Source: DATKUA01 sp965602675 (GTDB lineage Bacteria; Acidobacteriota; DATKUA01). From it: a DNA stretch of 64,000 nt. The translations under genes and the position numbers were made by a program. Below the pieces are notes generated by a model that did no database searches, was not told the DNA's origin, and was given only the letters and a program-made list of their open reading frames with translations. The stretch is taken from NCBI GenBank assembly GCA_965602675.1, contig CBFCZO010000009.1, positions 1-64,000 on the forward strand, read 5' to 3'. This document shows, in pieces, positions 27,362 to 36,678 of the stretch. Every line of letters starts with the position of its first letter. The stretch's first letter is position 1.

Positions 27362-27703
27362 GTATTTGCTCCTTCATCGAAGTATATATTTCCACCTTCG
27401 TCGAATCCCTTCTCGAACCCGGGGTTGCAACGCAGGTACCCCTCGTCACATCTTCCGACGGCCCACCGGGTCTATTCGTACCGGGTGAGCGCGTGATCGC
27501 GGCAACGGTCGATAGATGAATATAAATCCCATGGACGGGCTACCTCAATATCTGATTGAACAGCCGAAGTGTCAAGGAGAATGGATGAGGTGACAATTTA
27601 CTCGCGCTGTGACTACTTATGAACACCGCCCCTTAGATCAAAGCTCGTGATACGATAAACATCCGACCTGCCGAAAGTGGGCAGCACGGAAGGGGGAGCG
27701 TTA
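27362..27703 (+). other. Intergenic region before the alcohol dehydrogenase pair
   Basis: 342 bp between divergent genes. ACCGGGT occurs twice, 15 bp apart, near 27467-27488. No gene or clear promoter is seen. A good Shine-Dalgarno site GGAAGGGGGAG lies just before the ATG at 27704. Confidence 0.35.
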
Positions 27704-28894
27704 ATGATTAATTTTCAGTTAAGCCTGCCGACCAGGATAGTTTTCGGTCCCGGCCGGTTCAGCTCTGTTGGTGATGTAGCGGCTGAATTCGGTAGCCGCG
27801 CGTTGATCGTGAGTTATGCCGCGCCGGGCCCGCTGGCGGCGACAATCAACAAGGCGAATGAGCTGCTCAAGGCTGCCGGTATCGAGGTTGTTTCTTACGA
27901 GGCAATCGAGCCGAATCCGCACCACGACACCTGCGACGGCGGCGCCGCACTACTGCGCGAGAGCTGTTGCGAGATGATCGTGGCGATAGGTGGCGGAAGC
28001 GCGATAGACGCCTCGAAGGCGATATCCGCCGCCGCGGCCAACGATGGGAGCTGCTGGGACTTCTGCCGCCGACCGGGCGGCCTGGCACCGATGGAGGCCG
28101 CGGTTCCAATCATTGCCATACCCACAACCGCCGCAACAGGCAGCGAGGCGAACGGCGAGGCGGTCATCTCGAATCCCCACACCCACGAAAAGTGTGTCCT
28201 GGCCAGTCCCCTAGTGGCTCCCAGGGTGGCCGTCTGCGATCCCGAGCTGCATCTCAGTATCCCACGCGAGGCGACAGCCGACGGCTGCGTGGACATCATC
28301 AGCCATTGCCTGGAGAGCTATCTCAGCGGCGAGAGCGACTGCGCGCTGCAGGATCATCTGACCGAAGGCGTGATGAACACGGTTTTCGAGTGGGGGCATG
28401 TGGCGGTAGAGGACGGCGGTAATTTGAGAGCCCGGCGCGAGTTGCAGTACGCCAGCCTCTGGGGCATCTCGGATTTGATTCACGGCGGGCGCGGCGGGAC
28501 CTGGTTGATGCACAATATCGAGCACGCGATCAGCGGCCATTACGACATACCGCACGGCCGCGGTATGGCGATAGTCATTCCCCGCGTTATGCGCGAAGTG
28601 TTTCTCGAGAACGTGCCCAAGCGCCTGGCGTTGCTGGGTAATCGCTGTTTCGACATCCGAGGCGGAGATGTTCTGGAGACCGCCTCCAGGGCCATTGACG
28701 CCTTTGTCGGCTGGCTGGGGTGCATCGGCAGGGACCTGTCACTGAGCGATGTCGGCATCGGCGGCGACAGGTTCACGGCAATGGCGGAAGACATTGTGCG
28801 GAACGACGGCGACGGCAGCCACTATCAATCAGTTGTCAAGCTGGATCGCTCCGCGCTCGTCGAAATCCTTGAGGCATGCCTGCAGCGGAATTAA
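27704..28894 (+). CDS. Iron-containing alcohol dehydrogenase
   Basis: 396 residues. The group III ADH fold is clear: RIVFGPGRFSSVGD at the N-terminus, the dinucleotide loop VAIGGGSAIDASKAI near 100, and PTTAATGSEANGEAVISN. The metal-site region has VDIISHCLESYLSG (Asp and His ligands), then LMHNIEHAISGHYDIPHGRG (two His ligands). This layout is closest to butanol-dehydrogenase-like members, which reduce aldehydes with NAD(P)H. The ATG at 27704 has a strong ribosome site; the upstream ATG at 27677 has none. A paralogue follows after 90 bp, so this is a tandem duplication. Confidence 0.93.
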   Translation: MINFQLSLPTRIVFGPGRFSSVGDVAAEFGSRALIVSYAAPGPLAATINKANELLKAAGIEVVSYEAIEPNPHHDTCDGGAALLRESCCEMIVAIGGGSAIDASKAISAAAANDGSCWDFCRRPGGLAPMEAAVPIIAIPTTAATGSEANGEAVISNPHTHEKCVLASPLVAPRVAVCDPELHLSIPREATADGCVDIISHCLESYLSGESDCALQDHLTEGVMNTVFEWGHVAVEDGGNLRARRELQYASLWGISDLIHGGRGGTWLMHNIEHAISGHYDIPHGRGMAIVIPRVMREVFLENVPKRLALLGNRCFDIRGGDVLETASRAIDAFVGWLGCIGRDLSLSDVGIGGDRFTAMAEDIVRNDGDGSHYQSVVKLDRSALVEILEACLQRN

Positions 28895-28984
28895 TACATC
28901 CACAGGGCATGTGTTTGCTCCCGATTCCGGCTTGCAATATATTGGCCGGGGAAATTTCATCAATGAAGCATGAAGGAGCTTGAT

Positions 28985-30172
28985 GTGCAGAACTTCAGAC
29001 TGAATATACGCACAACGATGGTGGCTGGTCCCGGGCAGTTTTCCGCCTTGGGAGATGAAGTCGCAGCAATAGGCAAGAAAGCACTAATCGTCACCGGCCG
29101 TTCGTCCGCCCGCAGGACGGGCCTTCTCGACCGGGCGGTGACTTTATTGGACCAGGCGGGAGTGGAATCTGTTGTCTTCGAAGAGATCGAGCCCAATCCG
29201 CGCCACACGACCTGCGACCGAGCGGCGGAAATTGCCCGCGACGGCGGTTGCGACGTGATAGTGGCGATCGGCGGCGGGAGCCCGATGGATGCAGCAAAGG
29301 CCACTGCGGCATCTACTGTGATGAACCGCAGTTGTTGGGATTTCGTTAACCGGGCCGGCGGTCGAGCGGAGATTACCGGGGCGCTGCCGATCGTTGCGGT
29401 TCCCACTACCGCCGCCACCGGCAGCGAGGCCGACGCCGGCGCGGTTATTACTAACTGGGAGACCAATGAAAAGAGCCCATTGTTCAGCCCCCTGACAATT
29501 CCGACGGTAGCCATACTCGATCCTGAGCTACATCTCAGCCTGCCGCCCGACGTTACCGCCGACGGGAGCGTCGACATCCTCAGTCATTACTTCGAGAGTT
29601 ATCTTGCAGGTGAGGACGACTGCGGAGTGCAGGACCGCATCACAGAAGGTTTGATGAACGTCGTGTTCGAGTGGGGACCTGTGGCATATGCCGACGGCGG
29701 CAACTTGCGTGCACGCAGGGAGTTGCAGTACGCAAGCACGCTGGCATTAACCGGGCTTCCGAACAGCGGCCGCGGCGGCAGATGGCCGATGCACGCCATC
29801 GAGCATGCTCTCAGCGGCCATTACGACATCGCTCACGGGCGCGGCCTGGCTATCGTTATCCCGAGGGTGATGCGTTTCGCCCACAAGGCTGTCCCCCACC
29901 GCTACGCGCAGCTGGGAGCGCGTTGTCTTGGAGTTGCTGAAGCCGATCAGGAGACGATGGCCTCTGCGGCGATCGACGCTTACGTCGCCTGGCTGGACCG
30001 CATCGACCGCAATCTCACGCTCGGCGACGTGGGAATCGGCGACGAGAAGTTCGAGACGATGGCAGATGACGTGCTGCGCAATTACGGCGACGGGAAGAAT
30101 TTTGAGTACGTTGTTGATCTTGATAAAGATGCAATCGTCAGGATCTTGCGGATGTGCCAAAAGCCGAATTGA
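28985..30172 (+). CDS. Iron-containing alcohol dehydrogenase (paralogue)
   Basis: 395 residues from the GTG at 28985, preferred because GAAGGAG lies 6 nt ahead and because the resulting N-terminus aligns with the paralogue; the ATG at 28970 lies before that ribosome site. Motifs: IVAIGGGSPMDAAKATA, PTTAATGSEADAGAVITN, VDILSHYFESYLAG, and MHAIEHALSGHYDIAHGRGL with the metal histidines. Identity with the upstream copy is high enough to see by eye over the full length. It probably reduces a related aldehyde. A perfect terminator follows at 30194. Confidence 0.93.
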   Translation: MQNFRLNIRTTMVAGPGQFSALGDEVAAIGKKALIVTGRSSARRTGLLDRAVTLLDQAGVESVVFEEIEPNPRHTTCDRAAEIARDGGCDVIVAIGGGSPMDAAKATAASTVMNRSCWDFVNRAGGRAEITGALPIVAVPTTAATGSEADAGAVITNWETNEKSPLFSPLTIPTVAILDPELHLSLPPDVTADGSVDILSHYFESYLAGEDDCGVQDRITEGLMNVVFEWGPVAYADGGNLRARRELQYASTLALTGLPNSGRGGRWPMHAIEHALSGHYDIAHGRGLAIVIPRVMRFAHKAVPHRYAQLGARCLGVAEADQETMASAAIDAYVAWLDRIDRNLTLGDVGIGDEKFETMADDVLRNYGDGKNFEYVVDLDKDAIVRILRMCQKPN

Positions 30173-30193
30173 TTTCCCAGCCGGATAGATTAC

Positions 30194-30224
30194 AAAGGGC
30201 GGCATCTCGAGCCGCCCTTTTCTG
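30194..30224 (+). terminator. Bidirectional terminator between ADH and TPR lipoprotein genes
   Basis: AAAGGGCGGC and GCCGCCCTTT form a perfect 10-bp stem around ATCTCGA, followed by TCT. The palindromic form with A and T runs on both sides can serve both converging genes. Confidence 0.88.
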
Positions 30225-30242
30225 TCTTCGTTTTATCCGGAG

Positions 30243-31406
30243 TTACTGATCCGACGCCAGGCGTCGCAGCAACTCCATTTTATTGAGCGCGATGTCGTCG
30301 TCGGGCTTGTACTTCAGCGCCAAAGCGAATTGCTGCATCGCCTCTTTCCCGCGGCCCAGCTTGATGTAGAGTTGTCCGAGTCTATGACGGGCTTCGGAGT
30401 AACGCTTGTTGATCTTAAGGGCTTTCTTCAGATTCGTTTCGGCACCCTCGTAGTCTTCCTTCGCCATTAAAAGGCGAGCCAGCGTATTGTAGGCGAATAT
30501 GTTATCCGGTGATGCCGTGACAGCCTCCTGAATGAGCCTAATTGCTTCATCCGTCTCGCCCTTGCGCATGTGAATACTTCCCAAGTTATTGTATGCGGCA
30601 AAATAGCCCGGGCGGATTGCGAGTGACCGGAGGAAGAGGTCCTCGGCCTTGTCGAGGTTGCCGAGCTCTATCTCGATCACTCCCAGGTTATTGTAAACCT
30701 GTGCTGAGTCGGGATAGAGTTTGTATGCGATAGTGAAGTATTTGATGGCCTCATTGAGGAAGTCCGGTGATTCCCGACGGAGATAAATCTCGGAACCGAT
30801 GTTGTTGTAGAAACTGGCTGCGGCTTCGAGGTCGCTGATTGCGCGCCAGAGGTGGTACTGGGGATGATCGGTTAACGAGAAGTCGATCAGATAAGGTTTT
30901 GGACCGTCGTAGACTACGGCGCAGATGTGGCTGTTGTAGACAATGGTATCGCCGACTTTCTCGAAGCTGTCGACTTCGGTGACCTCAGCATACTGCGCGT
31001 TGATCCTGATCGCCCGCGCCATGCCGATGAAGAGGTTGGTATAGGAGATACAGTTGGCTTTCTTTTCAACCACCACTTCCAGGGCGGTGTAGTTGCTGTT
31101 GCGGCTGTAAGTGATGCCCATATCCCGGCCGGAGAGCAGCATGACAGCCAGCTGCTTGGCCTGATGATATTTTGTCCGGCCGAACGTCTCCATCATGCGG
31201 GCGGTTCTCGCGAGAGGCTTGTCTATCTTGTACGGAACCTGGAATAGTTTCAGCTCGTCGGAATCCAATACGCTGTTCGCATAGTCCTGAATTTGGTCGG
31301 GGCTGAGGCGCTCGTGGGGAACTTTGAGGTTCCTCACGGAGCCGCAGCTTGCCAGCAGCGCCACGGATAAGATCGCGACTAAAAACGGACCCCAATGTCT
31401 AAGCAT
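30243..31406 (-). CDS. TPR lipoprotein with transglutaminase-like domain
   Basis: 387 residues. The N-terminus is a lipoprotein signal (FLVAILSVALLASC, lipidated Cys20). Residues about 75-195 are a transglutaminase-like fold with a visible triad: Cys in KANCISYTNLFIGMAR, His in YNSHICAVV, Asp in YLIDFSL. Residues about 210-380 are a run of TPR units (AQVYNNLGVIELELGN-like, YFAAYNNLGSIHMRKGETDE, FAYNTLARLLMAKEDYEGAE). It is probably anchored in the envelope and acts on proteins or peptidoglycan. It is the second of two adjacent paralogues; the other starts 150 bp upstream. Confidence 0.88.
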   Translation of the reverse strand: MLRHWGPFLVAILSVALLASCGSVRNLKVPHERLSPDQIQDYANSVLDSDELKLFQVPYKIDKPLARTARMMETFGRTKYHQAKQLAVMLLSGRDMGITYSRNSNYTALEVVVEKKANCISYTNLFIGMARAIRINAQYAEVTEVDSFEKVGDTIVYNSHICAVVYDGPKPYLIDFSLTDHPQYHLWRAISDLEAAASFYNNIGSEIYLRRESPDFLNEAIKYFTIAYKLYPDSAQVYNNLGVIEIELGNLDKAEDLFLRSLAIRPGYFAAYNNLGSIHMRKGETDEAIRLIQEAVTASPDNIFAYNTLARLLMAKEDYEGAETNLKKALKINKRYSEARHRLGQLYIKLGRGKEAMQQFALALKYKPDDDIALNKMELLRRLASDQ

Positions 31407-31554
31407 TACTTAACCTCGATGCGTACTCAAAATCACAGCGCAAATTGTGATACAGTATCGTTCACACGGCTGTAAGACCGGTTACTGGCTAATCCGGATT
31501 CAAACAATCTCGCTACAGGTAAAATATAATACATTTGTCGGTTGCTGGTGTTGC

Positions 31555-32736
31555 TCAACGCTGCGGGGTGTCCCGGCGATCCACCGCCAGGCTTTCGATC
31601 ATATCGATCTTACTTTGTGCGATTTTATCGTCCGGTTGGAATTTCAACGCCAGTGCGAATTGATCCAGAGCGTCCGTCAGGCGTCCCGAGCGCAGAAACA
31701 GCCGACCGAGCTCGTGGCGCGCTTCGGTGAAGCGCTGATCGAGCGCCAGAGCTTTCCTCAGGCTCCTCTCGGCTTCCTTGTTGTAGCCCTTTCGTATCTG
31801 CAGGCGTGCCAGAGCATGGAAGGCGTACTTGTTTTCCGGAGAAGATTCGACAGCTACCTTGTAAAGCGTCAAAGCATTGTCGAGTTCTCCGCGCGTTAGG
31901 TAGAGCGAGCCCAGATTGCTGTAGGCTGCGAAGTAACCCGGCCGCCGCTCGAGGGCGGTGCGGAAATACTTTTCGGCTTCTAAGATGTTGTTTTGATTAA
32001 GCTCGATAACACCAAGATTGTTGTAAACCTGCGGGAGAGTGGGTGCGAGTTTCCTTGCCATGTAAAAATAAGTCAGCGCTTCTTTGATTCGATCTGGGTG
32101 GTCTTCTTCGAGATACTTCTGCGCGCCTATGTTGTTGTAGAACACCGCCGCCGCTTCGAGGTCACTGAGCGCGCGCCAGAAGTGGTAGTTTTTATGCGGG
32201 CGGAGCGAGAAATCGATGAGGTAGTGTTTAGGGCCTTTGAAAACCACGGCGCAAACGTGGCTGTTGTAAACAACCGTATCTCCGACCTTCGAATAGCTTT
32301 CAACCTCGGTTACCTCGGCATATTCGGCATTGATGCCAATCGATCGCGCCATACCGACAAACAGATTGGTGTAGGAGATGCAATTGGCCTTGCGGTTTTC
32401 GAACACCTCTTGGGCGCTGTAGTTGCAGTTGTGGGTGTAGGTTATTCCGAGTTCGTCGCTGGCCAGCAGCTTGAAGGCTAATTGCTTCGCCTGGTACTGT
32501 TTGCTCCAGCCGGGCCGCGCGACCTGCTTCGCAATCTGATGGAGTTGGTCGCTGATCTTATTAGGCACCCTGAAAAGAGCGAATTCCTCATCGTTAAGGA
32601 CTTTACGCGCAAACCTCAGCAATTCAGTGTCGGAGAATCTCTTTTTGTCAATCTTCTGGACCGATCCGCAGCCCGAGAGTGTCGACACGAAAGCAGCGAC
32701 AAGAATTATCAAAACCCAATTAGCGACTTTGCTCAT
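31555..32736 (-). CDS. TPR lipoprotein with transglutaminase-like domain (paralogue)
   Basis: 393 residues from the ATG at 32736 (MSKVANW...). An earlier in-frame start at 32802 would put 22 odd residues before the signal peptide and is rejected. The signal LVAAFVSTLSGC ends in a lipobox cysteine. The transglutaminase-like triad is present: Cys in KANCISYTNLFVGMARSI, His in YNSHVCAVV, Asp in YLIDFSLRP. Six or so TPR units follow (NNLGVIELNQNNILEAEKYF, AYSNLGSLYLTRGELDNALT). It shares the whole layout with the 387-residue neighbour, which argues for tandem duplication. Confidence 0.88.
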   Translation of the reverse strand: MSKVANWVLIILVAAFVSTLSGCGSVQKIDKKRFSDTELLRFARKVLNDEEFALFRVPNKISDQLHQIAKQVARPGWSKQYQAKQLAFKLLASDELGITYTHNCNYSAQEVFENRKANCISYTNLFVGMARSIGINAEYAEVTEVESYSKVGDTVVYNSHVCAVVFKGPKHYLIDFSLRPHKNYHFWRALSDLEAAAVFYNNIGAQKYLEEDHPDRIKEALTYFYMARKLAPTLPQVYNNLGVIELNQNNILEAEKYFRTALERRPGYFAAYSNLGSLYLTRGELDNALTLYKVAVESSPENKYAFHALARLQIRKGYNKEAERSLRKALALDQRFTEARHELGRLFLRSGRLTDALDQFALALKFQPDDKIAQSKIDMIESLAVDRRDTPQR

Positions 32737-32842
32737 ACCCGGCACCCGGTCTAGTTTCACTTTAAATGTGCACCTAAATCCAGAGTTAAGCTGTAACTGC
32801 AATTACTTGAGTATACGAAGAAGGTACACCTTTTCTGCCGGA

Positions 32843-32873
32843 TAAAAAAGCCCCCCGCCCGAGGGCGGGAGGC
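32843..32873 (-). terminator. Rho-independent terminator after glyA
   Basis: On the minus strand, GCCTCCCGCCC pairs with GGGCGGGGGGC (one mismatch) and is followed by TTTTTT. It lies 23 bp after the glyA stop. Confidence 0.9.
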
Positions 32874-32895
32874 TCCCGTTATTTTCTCGCAACAG

Positions 32896-34155
32896 TTATT
32901 TCCAGCGGTTCTCGTAGAGTGGGAACTTGGAGCAAAGCTCGAGTACTTGTTTGCGGACCTTCTCCTGCGCCGCTTCGCGCTCAGCTTTTTCGACGTCAAG
33001 GACGTCGCAGATGAGGTTGCCGATCTGCTCGAATTCTGCATCCTTCATGCCGCGCGTGGTGCACGCGGGCGAGCCGAGGCGGATGCCGCTGCAGACCCAG
33101 GGCTTCTTGGTGTCGAAGGGAATCGTGTTCTTGTTAACGGTGATGCCGGCCCCTTCCAGGCGGGCCTCCGAGCCCTTGCCGGTGATTCCGCGGCTGTTGA
33201 GCGTGTCGACCAGCAGCAGGTGGTTATCAGTGCCCCCGGAGACAATGCGGTAGCCGCGCTTGGCAATCGTGTCAGCAAGAACAGCGGCGTTGGCGATGAC
33301 CTGCTTCTGGTAAGCCTTGAAGCCGTCGCTGAGCGCTTCCTTGAAGCCGACCGCCTTGGCAGCGATGATGTGCATCAACGGTCCGCCTTGGTTGCCTGGG
33401 AAGACGATCTTGTCGAGTTTTTCAGCCCACTTCTCTTTACACATGATAATGCCGCCGCGGGGTCCACGCAGGGTTTTGTGCGTGGTTGAGGAGACGAAGT
33501 CGCAGTGCGGAATCGGCGAGGGGTGAAGGCCGGCGACAACCAGGCCGGCGATGTGTGCGATGTCGGCGCAGACGAGGGCATCCACTTCCGCAGCCAGCTT
33601 TGCGATGCGCTCGAAGTCGATGATTCGTGGGTAGGCGCTGGCGCCCACCATAATCAGCTTCGGCTTACACTCCCTGGCGATCCGCAGCATCTCGTCGTAA
33701 TCGATCTGCTCGGTCTCTTTGTTAACACCGTACGGCACGATGTTGTAGGTGATCCCGCTGAAGTTGAGCGGATGGCCGTGGCTGAGGTGGCCGCCATGGC
33801 TGAGGTCCATGCCCATCACGGTGTCGCCGGGCTCGCAGGCCGTCATGTAGACGGCGATATTCGCGGTTGTGCCGCTATGGGGCTGGACATTAGCGTGTTC
33901 GCAGCCGAAAAGCTGCTTCAGTCGCTCGATTGCGAGGCTTTCCGCGGAATCGACGTGTGTGCAACCGCCGTAGTAACGTTTGGCCGGATAGCCCTCGGCG
34001 TACTTATTAGTCATTACCGAGCCCATCGCTTCCAGGACGGCCTCCGAAACGAAGTTCTCGCTGGCAATAAGCTCCAGGCCGGCATGCTGGCGCAAGGCCT
34101 CGGCCTTCATTGCATCATATATCTGCGGATCGACGCGTTTTAACTCATCGTTCAT
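32896..34155 (-). CDS. glyA: Serine hydroxymethyltransferase
   Basis: 419 residues, PLP enzyme that converts serine and tetrahydrofolate to glycine and methylene-tetrahydrofolate. Family landmarks: LELIASENFVSEAVLEAMGS, TNKYAEGYPAKRYYGGCTHV, and DFVSSTTHKTLRGPRGGIIM, where the Lys after TTH holds PLP. VCSGIRLGSPACTTRGM is at the C-terminal domain. Length and motifs are normal. Single-gene unit with its own terminator. Confidence 0.99.
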   Translation of the reverse strand: MNDELKRVDPQIYDAMKAEALRQHAGLELIASENFVSEAVLEAMGSVMTNKYAEGYPAKRYYGGCTHVDSAESLAIERLKQLFGCEHANVQPHSGTTANIAVYMTACEPGDTVMGMDLSHGGHLSHGHPLNFSGITYNIVPYGVNKETEQIDYDEMLRIARECKPKLIMVGASAYPRIIDFERIAKLAAEVDALVCADIAHIAGLVVAGLHPSPIPHCDFVSSTTHKTLRGPRGGIIMCKEKWAEKLDKIVFPGNQGGPLMHIIAAKAVGFKEALSDGFKAYQKQVIANAAVLADTIAKRGYRIVSGGTDNHLLLVDTLNSRGITGKGSEARLEGAGITVNKNTIPFDTKKPWVCSGIRLGSPACTTRGMKDAEFEQIGNLICDVLDVEKAEREAAQEKVRKQVLELCSKFPLYENRWK

Positions 34156-34476
34156 CTTTTTCTCCCCGGTTTCAAAGCCGAAATACCACTGTTCATCAGA
34201 AGAAGAATTTTACCACAGTGCCTCCGCTGCCGCCGCACAAAGTAAGACTGGTTACCTTGGATGTTCTCTCGGGTTTTTCCTGAATATATAGAGCGGGCCG
34301 CATCAAGTGACACGCTGCCTGCAATTCCCCTTGAACAATAATCGCTACTGGTTTAGCTTGTTAACAAGCCAGAATAGGAATGTAAAAAGATAGACTTCTT
34401 GGTTAATTATCTCGCCTGATTTGTGCATTTTGAGGGTGACGTGCCGAGCTGAATTATTAATCAAAAGGAGGTAATA
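34156..34476 (+). other. Intergenic region with a 14-bp palindrome
   Basis: 321 bp between the divergent glyA and DUF2569 genes. GCTTGTTAACAAGC at 34356-34369 is a perfect palindrome and could be a regulator site. A strong Shine-Dalgarno AAAAGGAGGT sits just before the ATG at 34477. No coding region is seen. Confidence 0.4.
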
Positions 34477-35040
34477 ATGGCAAATGGGAAAACCGTGAAA
34501 GCCGGGATAGGGGGATGGCTGATTCTGCCCGCCATCGGGTGTGTGGTTGCGCCGATACTGATGCTATTGGTGATTTTTAACAATTTCAGCGCTATGGACA
34601 CCTGGGAATATTCCGTCGTTATTGACAGGTTTGAGGGCTTCGAAGCTCTGGTATGGTTCGAAATAATCGGCTCGTTCGCGTTCATGTTTTTCGTCATCTA
34701 TCTCGCCTTCAGGTTCTTTACCAAGCATCCATCCCTCCCGAAATTGTGGATTACTTATCTCTGGGCTCAGATTGGCTTCTGCGCAATCCGCTTCTTCTGG
34801 GGTGTCGCGATCTTCGGGGAATATGCCGAAGATGTAATGCCGGAGCTGATTGCGGGGACAGGTATTGTGGCGGCTGTCGTCGGGGCGGCGATATGGATAC
34901 CCTATTTCATGAAGTCCGAGAGGGTCCGTCTCACTTTCGTTGAGCCGGAGAAGATGTTCGCCGCGCAAGATCCGCAGGACATAGTCGATGTCCCCGAGGG
35001 CAAAGAGACAACGCCTGCCGACAGCGATCGTGAGTTCTAA
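34477..35040 (+). CDS. DUF2569-type membrane protein
   Basis: 187 residues with four hydrophobic segments (about 12-32, 64-86, 97-116 and 126-148). The N-terminus IGGWLILPAIGCVVAPILML is the DUF2569 hallmark. A charged cytoplasmic tail of about 35 residues follows the last segment (VEPEKMFAAQDPQDIVD). The start has an unusually strong ribosome site. Function is unknown for the family. It is followed by a converging HEAT-repeat gene 28 bp away. Confidence 0.85.
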   Translation: MANGKTVKAGIGGWLILPAIGCVVAPILMLLVIFNNFSAMDTWEYSVVIDRFEGFEALVWFEIIGSFAFMFFVIYLAFRFFTKHPSLPKLWITYLWAQIGFCAIRFFWGVAIFGEYAEDVMPELIAGTGIVAAVVGAAIWIPYFMKSERVRLTFVEPEKMFAAQDPQDIVDVPEGKETTPADSDREF

Positions 35041-35068
35041 AGCATCCAAACGCTTGTCCGAAGCCTTG

Positions 35069-36136
35069 TCAGGAATTAGATTCTGACAATTTCTTAACGG
35101 CGTCCTGGGCACTCGTCCTGGCGATTTCATCGAGATCGAAGAGCAATTCCTTGAGCGAGTCGATTACGCTGTCATCGCCGATGTTTCCAAGCGCCTCGGC
35201 GGCGCTCGAGCGCACTGCCCAATAGCTGTCTTTCAGCGCCCTCTTGAGCGGCTCGATTGCGGACGGGTGATCGATCCTCAGGAGGGCGTCGACGGCGCTC
35301 TTGCGCACTCCCCAGCTCTCGTCGCGCAGCGCTTCGGCCAGCGGTTCGACCGCCATGTCTCCGCCGATCTGGATCAGGGCATTGGCCGCCCTCGCCCTGA
35401 CGGCCACGGCGTTGTCGTGCAAGGCCCGGATGAGAGGCTTGAATGCGGGTTTGCCGATTTGCACCAGAGCGGCTGCTGCGTCCCAAACGCAGTCGCACAG
35501 GGCGTCGACGAGGCAGTCGGCGGCCTCCGGAGCGGCGATCTGCCCGAGGGCTATCGCAGCGTTGTCCTTGACGTAGACATCCTTGTCCTTCAGTGCTTCG
35601 CAAAGGTACGGCACTGCGGCGGGATCGCCGATCTTGCCAAGCGCAAGGGCGGCCCGCCTGCGAACCGAGACATTGACATCATTGAGGGCTTCCAGGAGCG
35701 GCTCACGTGCCGCGCTGCTAAAGCTGCCTAAAGATTCGGTGGCGATCGAACGGACCTTTACGTCCTTTTCCTTCAACATCTCGATCAAGGGAGCAAGGGC
35801 GCTCTCATCGCCGATCTTGCCCAGAGCTTCGGCGGCACGGATGCGCACCCTCTCATGCTCGTCGCGCAGCTTCTCGATTAGAGGCGAGACCGACGGCTTG
35901 CCTATCGCCGTGAGCGCATCCTCGATCTTGTAGCGGACGTACATACTGTCCGCTTCGCGCATCAAGGCCTCGATCAGGCTCGGCACGGCTCTCTCGTCAG
36001 CGAGTGCTGTCAATGCTTCGGCCGCGGCGCGGCGCACCTCGTCCGATTCGCTCTCCAGGGCTGCAGCGATTGATCTCCAATTGTGTTTTTTGACGTAACC
36101 ATCCAGCTTGCCGATGATCCTTTTATCGCTACTCAT
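35069..36136 (-). CDS. HEAT-repeat (PBS-lyase-type) protein
   Basis: 355 residues made almost entirely of about ten 31-residue HEAT-like units, each carrying an LGKIGD-like or ALxxIG motif (EALGKIGDESALAPLIEMLK; ALGKIGDPAAVPYLCEALKD; ALGQIAAPEAADCLVDALCD; ALLRIDHPSAIEPLKRALKD). There is no signal peptide and no catalytic domain, so it is probably a cytoplasmic scaffold for protein binding. Its start is 144 bp past the end of the PPSR-like gene on the same strand. Confidence 0.88.
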   Translation of the reverse strand: MSSDKRIIGKLDGYVKKHNWRSIAAALESESDEVRRAAAEALTALADERAVPSLIEALMREADSMYVRYKIEDALTAIGKPSVSPLIEKLRDEHERVRIRAAEALGKIGDESALAPLIEMLKEKDVKVRSIATESLGSFSSAAREPLLEALNDVNVSVRRRAALALGKIGDPAAVPYLCEALKDKDVYVKDNAAIALGQIAAPEAADCLVDALCDCVWDAAAALVQIGKPAFKPLIRALHDNAVAVRARAANALIQIGGDMAVEPLAEALRDESWGVRKSAVDALLRIDHPSAIEPLKRALKDSYWAVRSSAAEALGNIGDDSVIDSLKELLFDLDEIARTSAQDAVKKLSESNS

Positions 36137-36280
36137 TTCACAAATCCCGATATAAATGGCCGCGTGATCGCGACTTCGTAACTGAATATTGCTACTACAA
36201 GTATAATTTCTATCACTCTTGAATGGAATTAAAAAGCGATAACCTTCGCTGCCCGCCTGCTCGGCCCGGCCGGCGGACGA

Positions 36281-36643
36281 TCAATGCCCTTCGATCAGAT
36301 CCTGGTAGAGGCCCGGGATTTCCGCAGGATCGTGGCCGAACATGGTTGCGAACTGGGCCAGCAGCGGCCCCAGGATATCGATCGTGGTAATTCCCATTGC
36401 TTTGGCTTTGTCGGCCATAGTGTTGCGCTCGTCCGCGCCGACCAGCGTGTATATCACCACGGCGTCGAGCTCTTTGGCCTCGCGAAGAGTCTTTTCGACC
36501 TCCTGGGGAGTGCGAACGAATTTTTTCATGTGAATATCTGCTTCGTGGTCCTCGAACTGTGCAAGTGCCGCCTTGGCGACTCGTTCGCATGTCTGGCCCG
36601 TGGCATCGGAGACCACGAAAACATGTTTGAGACTGGCAGCCAT
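36281..36643 (-). CDS. Stand-alone N-terminal domain of PPSR (DUF299) protein
   Basis: 120 residues. The sequence HVFVVSDATGQTCERVAKAA is the diagnostic start of pyruvate-phosphate dikinase regulatory proteins, followed by VVIYTLVGADERNTM and GITTIDILGPLLAQF, in the same order and spacing as in the family. Full proteins are about 270 residues, with a P-loop kinase/phosphotransferase domain after this point. Here the stop comes right after IPGLYQDLIEGH, just where the family linker begins, and no P-loop frame follows downstream. It cannot carry out the kinase reaction alone. It may be a genuine one-domain relative or a truncated gene. It lies 35 bp downstream of rpiB on the same strand. Confidence 0.75.
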   Translation of the reverse strand: MAASLKHVFVVSDATGQTCERVAKAALAQFEDHEADIHMKKFVRTPQEVEKTLREAKELDAVVIYTLVGADERNTMADKAKAMGITTIDILGPLLAQFATMFGHDPAEIPGLYQDLIEGH

Positions 36644-36678
36644 GTCTATCCTCCTTCGCCCGCTTGAGTGGGGCGAAA

